DNA from: Flagellimonas hadalis
Lineage (GTDB): Bacteria; Bacteroidota; Bacteroidia; Flavobacteriales; Flavobacteriaceae
Direction of reading: 5' to 3'
Assembly: GCF_007785775.2 (NCBI RefSeq)
Contig: NZ_VNIK02000004.1
Span: 124,001-188,000 of the forward strand
DNA: 64,000 nt
Positions 29,194-36,350 of this stretch are shown piece after piece; positions within the stretch are counted from its first letter, which is position 1; each line of letters begins with the position of its first letter. Both the position numbers and the translations under genes were made by a program. The notes beneath the pieces were generated by a model. It was not told where the DNA came from. It ran no database searches and saw only the letters and a program-made list of their open reading frames with translations.

Positions 29194-30096
29194 ATGAATT
29201 GGAAAAATGCATTACTAATCGGATTGTTGGGCGTATTGCCCGTATCAATGATGGCACAGGCAAACATCTTGAATGCCAAACTGCCCAGTGATATTGGTAA
29301 AAAGACCCAGGCTCAAATTGAGCAGGACGCCGATGCCCCATTGAAATACGGATATGTGGATGACAGGGATATCCTCTGGTCCAAGACCGTTTGGGAAATC
29401 GTTGACCTGGACGAACGTGTCAACTTTCCATTGTACTACCCAACCGATACCATAGGTATTGGGGCAGATAGAAGGTCGCTGTACGACGTTTTGATGAAGA
29501 ACATCAGGAACGGCAAGCTGACAGAAGTCTATACGGATTCCTATTTTACCGAAAAGAGGAAGTTGGAAGACCTGTCTGCGACCTTGAGCAAAGTGGATAC
29601 CACTGACCTCGGATACGAGCAAATGAATGCCGGAGAGCGTATTTCCCCTGAGTTCATCAACCAAAGGGACTTGACCGCCGCCGACATTGAAGAATACCGT
29701 ATCAAAGGAATCTGGTATTTCGACAAACGCCAGGGAGAACTGAAGTACCGTTTATTGGGGATTGCACCCGTTGCACCCGACGTTAACTTTATAGATGACG
29801 AATCCATGGACCCAGGGGAGAACAAAGTGGAGCTGTTCTGGGTGTGGTATCCTGCTGCAAGGCAGATCCTGCACGAAGCGAAGGTGTACAACCAACGCAA
29901 CTCGGCAAGGCCCATCTCCTTCGATATGCTTTTGAACGCAAGACGTTTCAATGGTGTGATCTATAAAGAGGAGAACGTCCATGAAGACCGTAAGATAGAC
30001 GAGTATATCTTCGACAATGCATTGTTCCAGCTTTTGGAAGCCCAGAGGATCAAAGAGACCATCAGGGACAGGGAGCAGGATATGTGGGCTTACTAG
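29194..30096 (+). CDS. gldN: Type IX secretion ring protein GldN
   Basis: 300 residues with a signal peptide (cleavage near MMAQA) and the family body (YGYVDDRDILWSKTVWEIVDLDERVNFPLYYP). It forms the periplasmic ring with GldK. 19 bases after gldM and followed by a strong terminator, so it closes the operon. Confidence 0.96.
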   Translation: MNWKNALLIGLLGVLPVSMMAQANILNAKLPSDIGKKTQAQIEQDADAPLKYGYVDDRDILWSKTVWEIVDLDERVNFPLYYPTDTIGIGADRRSLYDVLMKNIRNGKLTEVYTDSYFTEKRKLEDLSATLSKVDTTDLGYEQMNAGERISPEFINQRDLTAADIEEYRIKGIWYFDKRQGELKYRLLGIAPVAPDVNFIDDESMDPGENKVELFWVWYPAARQILHEAKVYNQRNSARPISFDMLLNARRFNGVIYKEENVHEDRKIDEYIFDNALFQLLEAQRIKETIRDREQDMWAY

Positions 30097-30128
30097 GCCT
30101 GAAAAATTTTCCAATTCAATATCAAATT

Positions 30129-30160
30129 ACGCCGCAATGACCATTGCGGCGTTTTTTTTG
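30129..30160 (+). terminator. Terminator of the gldKLMN operon
   Basis: A 10-base GC-rich stem (30129-30138 with 30143-30152, ACGCCGCAAT) with a 4-base loop, followed by a run of eight T. Confidence 0.92.
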
Positions 30161-30178
30161 TGCCATTGTGGATGGAAG

Positions 30179-30212
30179 TTTGGTCACAATACGGCCCATA
30201 TGGTTAATTTTG
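30179..30212 (+). promoter_or_regulatory. Promoter giving a leaderless mRNA for the FAD oxidoreductase
   Basis: TTTG (30179-30182), a 22-base spacer, then TAATTTTG (30205-30212). The ATG begins only 5 bases after the box, so the first transcribed base should be at or next to the start codon. Confidence 0.6.
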
Positions 30213-30216
30213 CCCC

Positions 30217-31272
30217 ATGTTGGACTATATAGTTGTCGGTGTTGGGTTGGCAGGAATCTCCTTCTGCGAGACCCTTGAAAAACAGGAAAAGACCTTCAAG
30301 GTCATAGCGGATGGGTCCCAAAGGGCATCCCAAGTGGCCGGGGGACTCTACAATCCAGTCATCTTAAAGCGCTTTACCATGGCCTGGAGGGCCAAGTTCC
30401 TTATGGAACAGGCCATGCCCTTCTATAAAGATCTGGAGAAGAAGCTAAACGTCACACTGGACCATAAGCTCCCCGTACTGCGCAGGTTCGCATCCATTGA
30501 GGAGCAGAATCTGTGGTTTGAGGCCTTGGACCGACCAGGATTGGACCATTTTCTATCCACCGAGATCCTTCAGAACAATAACCCAAATTTGGATGCACCC
30601 TTCGGGTTGGGAGAGGTCAAACACACCGGAAGGGTGGACACCGCCACCTTGGTGGAATCCTATAAAACATATTTGGAAAGCAAGGGAATACTGGAAGCAG
30701 AATCCTTTGACTTTTCCAATTTCGAGCATCGGGAAGACCATGTCCAGTATAAATCAATGACCGCCAAGCACATTGTTTTCGCATGTGGCTATGGCCTTAA
30801 GAACGACCCTTTTTTTGGGTATTTGCCGCTGAATGGCACAAAAGGGGAACTGTTGATCATCAAAGCTCCCGATTATAAGGAGAGCAGTGTCATCAAATCA
30901 TCCGTTTTCACCATTCCGTTGGGAAACGACCATTACATGCTCGGGGCCACCTACAAATGGAAGGACAAGACCAATGAGCCCACGGAAGAATCCAAAAATG
31001 AGTTGCTGGACAAGCTGGGGACATTTCTGAAATGCGATTTTGAAATAGTGGACCATGTAGCCGGAATCCGGCCCACGGTGGTCGACAGGAGGCCATTGGT
31101 AGGCCAACATCCAGCCCACAAAAATCTGTATGTGCTGAACGGTTTCGGTTCCAGGGGAGTGCTCATAGCCCCTTACGCATCAAGCCAATTGTTCAATGCC
31201 ATAGAAAAGGGGATTCCATTGGATCCAGAGATGGATATCCAAAGGTTTACCAAGAAATATTATTCCACCTGA
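30217..31272 (+). CDS. FAD-dependent oxidoreductase (DAO/glycine oxidase-like)
   Basis: 351 residues with the N-terminal dinucleotide-binding GxGxxG (Gly8, Gly10, Gly13), a substrate domain, and the C-terminal DAO signature region (GIRPTVVDRRPLVGQHP and NGFGSRGVLIAP). It probably oxidises a small amine or amino acid in the cytosol; the substrate is not evident. Monocistronic: a terminator precedes it, and its last 13 bases overlap the end of the opposite-strand DUF983 gene. Confidence 0.85.
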   Translation: MLDYIVVGVGLAGISFCETLEKQEKTFKVIADGSQRASQVAGGLYNPVILKRFTMAWRAKFLMEQAMPFYKDLEKKLNVTLDHKLPVLRRFASIEEQNLWFEALDRPGLDHFLSTEILQNNNPNLDAPFGLGEVKHTGRVDTATLVESYKTYLESKGILEAESFDFSNFEHREDHVQYKSMTAKHIVFACGYGLKNDPFFGYLPLNGTKGELLIIKAPDYKESSVIKSSVFTIPLGNDHYMLGATYKWKDKTNEPTEESKNELLDKLGTFLKCDFEIVDHVAGIRPTVVDRRPLVGQHPAHKNLYVLNGFGSRGVLIAPYASSQLFNAIEKGIPLDPEMDIQRFTKKYYST

Positions 31273-31670
31273 CCCTCCACTGCATGATGATGTTCGCTTG
31301 CCGAAGCATCATATTTGATGAAGAAATTGATCCAGATATTTCGGGACAAACGGATGATTACGGGCATAAAAACAATCAAAGTGCCCACGATCGCAATAAA
31401 GGTGTTGACCAAGTTGGCACCGATAAACAGGAAAGCAATGACAAATGCCGCCACGGCAAAAGCTATACCCACACCATAGCTCACATACATGGAACCGTAA
31501 AAGAAAGAAGGCTCAATCTTATACTTGGTGCCACAATGGGAACAACGCTCATGCATCTTGAAAATTTGGGACAGCGCATACGGATTGGGGTTCACATACA
31601 TGCTTTCCTCATGGCACTTAGGACAACTTCCTGTTAAAATGCTGTACAGTTTGGTTCCTTTTTTTAACAT
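31260..31670 (-). CDS. DUF983 family membrane protein
   Basis: 136 residues from the ATG at 31670; the frame also opens at a GTG at 31676. The N-terminal zinc-ribbon-like part has CPKC (TGSCPKCHEE) and CSHCG (MHERCSHCGTKYKIE), then two membrane helices. These are DUF983 features; the function is unknown. It converges with the FAD oxidoreductase gene, overlapping 13 bases. Confidence 0.85.
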   Translation of the reverse strand: MLKKGTKLYSILTGSCPKCHEESMYVNPNPYALSQIFKMHERCSHCGTKYKIEPSFFYGSMYVSYGVGIAFAVAAFVIAFLFIGANLVNTFIAIVGTLIVFMPVIIRLSRNIWINFFIKYDASASEHHHAVEGQVE

Positions 31671-31687
31671 TTGCACCGATTTTTAGG

Positions 31688-31695
31688 CAAAAATA
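31688..31695 (-). promoter_or_regulatory. Candidate -7 box for the DUF983 gene
   Basis: Minus-strand TATTTTTG, ending 17 bases before the ATG at 31670. No -33 element at the usual spacing. Confidence 0.4.
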
Positions 31696-31736
31696 CGGAT
31701 AATGCTGCTTTTGCTGTGTAATACAAATCACATAAA

Positions 31737-33650
31737 ATGATAAATGTCCATAATCTTTCCGTAGCCTTTGGAGGCGAATATCTTTTTGAAGAAATCTCAT
31801 TTCGCCTGAATGGCGGTGACAGGGTAGGCCTCATTGGAAAGAACGGTGCGGGAAAATCCACATTGCTCAAATTGCTCGCCAAGGAAATGCCCTTGGATGG
31901 GGGCACCATGGCCACGGAAAAGGAAATAAAAGTCGGGTTTTTGAAACAGGACATCGACTTTGATCTTGGAAGGACCGTTTTGGAAGAATCCTATCAGGCA
32001 TTTTCGGAGATAAAGGCACTGGAACAGAAATTGGACCTTATCAATACTGGTCTGGCAGAGCGAACGGATTATGAAAGTGAGGGCTATCACCAACTGATGG
32101 TGGACCTGAACGATGTGACCCACCATTATGAAATTCTTGGTGGTTATAATTACCAGGGCGATACCGAGAAAGTTTTGCTCGGACTCGGTTTCAAAAGGGA
32201 GGATTTCAACAAGTTGACCGATACTTTTTCGGGTGGGTGGCGTATGCGTATCGAACTGGCGAAGCTCCTGTTGCAAAACAACGATGTGTTGCTGCTGGAT
32301 GAGCCCACCAACCACTTGGACATCGAATCCATAATTTGGTTGGAACAGTTCCTGAACAATTATTCCGGGGCAGTGGTGATTGTTTCCCACGATAAGATGT
32401 TCCTCGATAATGTCACCAACCGTACCATAGAGATTTCTTTGGGAAGGATCTATGACTACAACAAACCCTACACCAAGTTCCTCGAGCTCAGAAAAGAGAT
32501 CAAGGAGCAGCAGCTCAGCGCCCAAAAAAACCAAGAAAAACAGATACAACAGACCGAAAGGCTGATAGAGAAGTTCCGGGCCAAGGCCAGCAAGGCGTCC
32601 ATGGCCCAATCACTGATCAAGAAACTGGACAAGATAGAACGGATAGAGGTGGACGAAGAGGACAACGGAGTGATGAACCTGAGGTTCCCAGTATCCGTGA
32701 CCCCCGGTAAAGTAGTGGCCGAGCTGGAAAGCCTTTCCAAGAGCTATGGAAAAAAGCAGGTGCTGCAAAACATAGACCTATTGGTGGAGCGCGGCAGCAA
32801 GACCGCATTTGTTGGGCAGAACGGACAGGGCAAGACCACCTTGGCAAAGATCATGGTGGGCGAACTGGAGCATGAAGGGAGCATCAAGATGGGCCACAAT
32901 GTGCAATTGGGCTATTTTGCCCAGAACCAGGCCGAGTATCTGGATGGCAGCAAGACCATTTTGGACACCATGACCGATGCCGCCAATGAAAGCAACCGCA
33001 GCAAGGTCCGGGATATATTGGGCTCATTTTTGTTTAGGGGCGATGATGTGGACAAATATGTGAAAGTACTCTCCGGAGGGGAGCGAAACCGATTGGCCCT
33101 GGCCAAAATGCTCCTTCAGCCCTTTAATGTGTTGGTGATGGACGAACCTACCAACCACTTGGACATCAAATCCAAAAATGTCCTGAAACAGGCCCTACAG
33201 AACTTTGAGGGGACCTTGGTACTCGTTTCCCACGACCGGGATTTTCTCCAAGGACTCACGGACAGGGTGTATGAGTTCAAGGATGGGGGCATCAAAGAGT
33301 ATCTCGGGGATATCGATTTTTACTTGGAGCAGCGTAAGGTGGACGACTTTAGGAAAATCGAAAAGAAAGAGGTAAGGGTAGAGAAAAAAGCTCCTATCGA
33401 AACCAAGGAAATGGATTACCATACCCAAAAGAAGGAAAAATCCTTGAAGAACAGATTGAGCGGAGTGGAAAAGAAGATTTCCCAACTGGAACAGGAGATT
33501 GCTGATATCGACCACGAACTTTTGATGGATTATGATACTACCATAGCCAAACCCAACTTTTTTGATGGCTATCAGGGTAAGAAAAAACAACTGGAAGAAC
33601 TCATGGGAGAGTGGGAAAGTATTTCCCACGACCTCGAATCATTGGATTGA
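31737..33650 (+). CDS. ABC-F family ATPase
   Basis: 637 residues with two ABC cassettes and no membrane domain. Cassette 1: Walker A GKNGAGKST, signature FSGGWRMRIELAK, Walker B VLLLDEPTNHLD. Cassette 2: GQNGQGKTT, LSGGERNRLALAK, VLVMDEPTNHLD. Between them lies the helical ABC-F linker (KASKASMAQSLIKKLDKIERIEV), and a C-terminal coiled coil follows. ABC-F proteins act on ribosomes; whether this one gives antibiotic protection cannot be told from sequence. Confidence 0.93.
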   Translation: MINVHNLSVAFGGEYLFEEISFRLNGGDRVGLIGKNGAGKSTLLKLLAKEMPLDGGTMATEKEIKVGFLKQDIDFDLGRTVLEESYQAFSEIKALEQKLDLINTGLAERTDYESEGYHQLMVDLNDVTHHYEILGGYNYQGDTEKVLLGLGFKREDFNKLTDTFSGGWRMRIELAKLLLQNNDVLLLDEPTNHLDIESIIWLEQFLNNYSGAVVIVSHDKMFLDNVTNRTIEISLGRIYDYNKPYTKFLELRKEIKEQQLSAQKNQEKQIQQTERLIEKFRAKASKASMAQSLIKKLDKIERIEVDEEDNGVMNLRFPVSVTPGKVVAELESLSKSYGKKQVLQNIDLLVERGSKTAFVGQNGQGKTTLAKIMVGELEHEGSIKMGHNVQLGYFAQNQAEYLDGSKTILDTMTDAANESNRSKVRDILGSFLFRGDDVDKYVKVLSGGERNRLALAKMLLQPFNVLVMDEPTNHLDIKSKNVLKQALQNFEGTLVLVSHDRDFLQGLTDRVYEFKDGGIKEYLGDIDFYLEQRKVDDFRKIEKKEVRVEKKAPIETKEMDYHTQKKEKSLKNRLSGVEKKISQLEQEIADIDHELLMDYDTTIAKPNFFDGYQGKKKQLEELMGEWESISHDLESLD

Positions 33651-33719
33651 TTTACGGACATCTGCGTTTACACCACTCATTTAAGCAGATTCGCAACAAT
33701 CGAAGACCCATTTACCGAT

Positions 33720-33727
33720 TATATTTG
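33720..33727 (+). promoter_or_regulatory. Candidate -7 box for the LRR gene
   Basis: TATATTTG, perfect TAnnTTTG, 60 bases upstream of the ATG. No clear TTG at the expected spacing. Confidence 0.4.
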
Positions 33728-33787
33728 TAGGGTTTTTCATCTTTTCCTTACTTTGTAGGTAAATTCTGTGTACTAAATAAGTAATTC

Positions 33788-34672
33788 ATGATTCGATTGG
33801 CCATTTTCTTCGTGTTCATGACGTCCTTTGTAGGAATGTCATTTGCAAAGGGTCAAGTTCCCCAAAATGAAAAAGATGCTCTCGTTGCCTTATATAATGG
33901 CACGAACGGGAGTAAATGGAAGGTCTCTTGGGACCTAAATGCCCCGGTGGACACCTGGAAAGGTGTTGAGGTCAAGGAAGGCCATGTTGTGGGAATAAAC
34001 CTCTTCATGAACAATTTGAACGGAGTATTGCCCGAAGGAATGGGCAAACTGAAACACTTGACGCATTTGAACTTGGCTTTCAACAATATTACAGGCGTTT
34101 TGCCAAAGGATATCGTAAAGCTGGAAAAACTCAAGGTATTCCGGTTGGAGATGAACAGGATAAAAGGCACCCTTCCCGAAGGTGTCGGGAACATGCAACA
34201 ATTGGAGGTATTTTCCATGTTCAATAATTTCTTGACAGGAACCATTCCCAATAGCTTTGGTACGCTCACAAATCTAAAGGAACTCAACCTGTCCAGTAAC
34301 AATCTTGAAGGAAGTATCCCAAAATCAATTGGAAACCTTACGAAGTTGGAAGTACTGGGCTTTTTTGAGAACAAGCTGAACGGGGGCATTCCGGCAGAGA
34401 TTGGCAAATTGGGCAATTTGAAGGAGCTTGTACTGGCCAATAACCACTTGGATGGTGAAATTCCGGTGGAGTTTGGACAGCTCGCCAGCCTACAGATCTT
34501 ACAACTACAGAACAACAGGTTCAATGCCTACACGGGCCTTGAACATATGAATACAGATCAATTTCTGGTCTTCGACTCTGACAACAAGCTGTTGAATCCT
34601 AAATTCAACCAGATCCAAATAGACCGTACACGAATGGCGGACACCAAGTTTGAAGACGATAACGAAAATTGA
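33788..34672 (+). CDS. Secreted plant-type leucine-rich repeat protein
   Basis: 294 residues. A signal peptide (about 1-20) is followed by a plant LRR N-terminal cap-like segment (NEKDALVALYNGTNGSKW). Seven or more 24-residue repeats of the plant-specific type follow (LTHLNLAFNNITGVLPKDI, LKELNLSSNNLEGSIP). The C-terminus is short and acidic, with no T9SS sorting domain or anchor visible. Likely periplasmic or secreted, binding protein or glycan. A terminator follows. Confidence 0.88.
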   Translation: MIRLAIFFVFMTSFVGMSFAKGQVPQNEKDALVALYNGTNGSKWKVSWDLNAPVDTWKGVEVKEGHVVGINLFMNNLNGVLPEGMGKLKHLTHLNLAFNNITGVLPKDIVKLEKLKVFRLEMNRIKGTLPEGVGNMQQLEVFSMFNNFLTGTIPNSFGTLTNLKELNLSSNNLEGSIPKSIGNLTKLEVLGFFENKLNGGIPAEIGKLGNLKELVLANNHLDGEIPVEFGQLASLQILQLQNNRFNAYTGLEHMNTDQFLVFDSDNKLLNPKFNQIQIDRTRMADTKFEDDNEN

Positions 34673-34706
34673 GTAGTTAGTTTTATTACTTTAGTTTGTT
34701 TGGTTT

Positions 34707-34731
34707 GGGGATACAAAGTATCCCCTTTTTT
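34707..34731 (+). terminator. Terminator after the LRR gene
   Basis: A 7-base stem (34707-34713 with 34719-34725, GGGGATA) with a 5-base loop, then six T. Confidence 0.85.
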
Positions 34732-34760
34732 GTGCACTGGATTTTGGCACGTAATGGGCG

Positions 34761-34768
34761 TATATTTG
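34761..34768 (+). promoter_or_regulatory. Candidate -7 box for the CPXCG gene
   Basis: TATATTTG, perfect match, ending 25 bases before the ATG. The nearest upstream TTTG (34743-34746) is only 14 bases away, shorter than usual. Confidence 0.45.
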
Positions 34769-34793
34769 TTGCGGACAAATATGACCAATTACT

Positions 34794-34976
34794 ATGGATG
34801 AGCATTTTTTCCAATGTCCGTATTGCTGGGAGGAAATTTCCTTTCTTGTGGATAGTTCCGTTTCCAAACAGACGTATGTGGAAGATTGTGAGGTGTGCTG
34901 TAATCCCATCGAGGTATCCTTGACTTTTGAAAATCAAGAACTCATGGCCTTTGAGGCACGCGAACTTGGACAATAG
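34794..34976 (+). CDS. CPXCG motif-containing cysteine-rich protein
   Basis: 60 residues, soluble, with two Cys pairs: CPYCWE near the N-terminus (Cys8, Cys11) and CEVCCNPIEV in the middle. This spacing is that of a small zinc ribbon, and the family is named for its first motif. Cytosolic, function unknown. It has its own promoter-like box, and a hairpin abuts its stop codon. Confidence 0.88.
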   Translation: MDEHFFQCPYCWEEISFLVDSSVSKQTYVEDCEVCCNPIEVSLTFENQELMAFEARELGQ

Positions 34977-35006
34977 AAAAAGCCGAAACCTGTTTCGGTT
35001 TCGGCC
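34977..35006. terminator. Hairpin terminator shared by the CPXCG gene and PUL 1
   Basis: A 9-base stem (34982-34990 with 34997-35005, GCCGAAACC) with a 6-base loop. The T-run is five bases on the minus strand, so it best serves PUL 1, whose GH16 gene ends 85 bases away. On the plus strand the run is weaker. Confidence 0.75.
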
Positions 35007-35090
35007 TTTCCGTCAGTGACACCCTATTGCCACAATTATGAAGTTGATTGAAGCAATGCCAGCAACAACTCTATTTTTGCACGATAAAGT

Positions 35091-36242
35091 TTACTGGTAA
35101 ATCCTTACATAATCAATTTCAAGAGTATCTTCTGAAAAAGAATCGGGCACGTCCCCACCCAGGTTGCCACCCATGGCAATGTTGAGGATCAGGTAGTGTT
35201 CTTTGTTGAAAGGCTTGTTGGGAGCATTGGTAAATTCATAGACCAAATTGTCATCCACATAAGTTTTGATACTTCCGCTGTTCCATTCCATAGAATATAC
35301 ATGGAATTCAGATGATGCATCGGAAATGGGGACTTCACCTCCTTCATCATTGTACACTTGGGTGTTCAGATCGCCCCAATGGAAATGGGAGATGATGATG
35401 TTCTTGTCCCAACCTGTCTGTTCCATGATATCGATCTCACCACATAAAGGCCATCCAACACTTCCGTATTGATCACCAAAATAGTTTCCTGTTTCATTCG
35501 AGTCTGCACCCAAGGTCCAGATGGCGGGCCAAGTACCAGCTTGGCTGGGAAGTTTTGCCCGTACTTCAACGCGACCGTAGGTAAATGCAAGTTTGGCGTT
35601 CAACCTGGCCGAAGTATAGGACTTGGTGGAACCATTATAGGTGTATTCTTCCTTCAGGGCCTTGATCTTGAGCGTGCCATCGCTCACAAAGGAGTTTTCT
35701 GGTCTTGCGGTATAATGTTGCAACTCATTATTATGCCAACTTCCATTGTTTGGTGGAATGATCTGATAGTGCCATTTTTCCGCATCAGGTGCTCCATCAT
35801 CATCAAACTCATCCGAAAAGACCAAAGCTGCAAATTCCTCATCGGACCTGTACACTTCAACGGCCACTGTCTGGTTAATGAACTCTCCCGATGCCGAGTA
35901 GGCCCAGACCACAATATTGTAGGAATGGATGCCATCTTTGGTAAAGGTATATTCCATGGTGCCTGTTTGGCTTTCCAGTTGGTCCGCACTTTCAAAGCGG
36001 AACGCATACCTGGTGGCATTCTTGGCTGTTGCGGTAACCTGGACCTTTCCCGAACCATTTCCGTTGGGATTGGCATCATTGGCGCCGACAAGCATTACGT
36101 CCACCACCAGATCGGTAGGGGCTCCACCTGTTTCAGAATCGCTGGAACTGCAGGATAATGCGAAGACCAGGGTCAATAAGGATATGTTGAATAAATTCAT
36201 TTTTACTTTTTGAAGAATACGTGTTTTGTTCTTTTTTTTCAT
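35091..36242 (-). CDS. Glycoside hydrolase family 16 lipoprotein, laminarinase-like
   Basis: 383 residues. A lipoprotein signal (lipid Cys31, ALSCSSSDSE with acidic residues soon after, suggesting surface export) precedes a PKD-like beta-sandwich (about 44-132) and a GH16 jelly roll (138-383). The catalytic motif GEIDIMEQ holds nucleophile Glu269, Asp271 and acid/base Glu274. WPAIWTLG and the NELQHYT region are typical of beta-1,3-glucanases. Substrate: laminarin or mixed-linkage glucan, inferred. An internal ATG at 36200 would still leave a signal peptide. Last gene of PUL 1. Confidence 0.92.
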   Translation of the reverse strand: MKKKNKTRILQKVKMNLFNISLLTLVFALSCSSSDSETGGAPTDLVVDVMLVGANDANPNGNGSGKVQVTATAKNATRYAFRFESADQLESQTGTMEYTFTKDGIHSYNIVVWAYSASGEFINQTVAVEVYRSDEEFAALVFSDEFDDDGAPDAEKWHYQIIPPNNGSWHNNELQHYTARPENSFVSDGTLKIKALKEEYTYNGSTKSYTSARLNAKLAFTYGRVEVRAKLPSQAGTWPAIWTLGADSNETGNYFGDQYGSVGWPLCGEIDIMEQTGWDKNIIISHFHWGDLNTQVYNDEGGEVPISDASSEFHVYSMEWNSGSIKTYVDDNLVYEFTNAPNKPFNKEHYLILNIAMGGNLGGDVPDSFSEDTLEIDYVRIYQ

Positions 36243-36350
36243 GGCAATTTGCTTAGGAGGTTGGCCCCCGTCTTTTAAAACGGGAGCCTGTCCATTAACT
36301 AAACTAACTCAAACCATCCAGTAGAATGGATGCGTCTTTATTTTTTTTGA
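36243..36350 (-). other. Intergenic gap in PUL 1 with a hairpin
   Basis: CCCGT (36267-36271) can pair with ACGGG (36280-36284) around a T/A loop. There is no T-run after it on the minus strand, so it is not a standard terminator; it could stabilise or separate the upstream SusCD mRNA from GH16. Confidence 0.35.
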
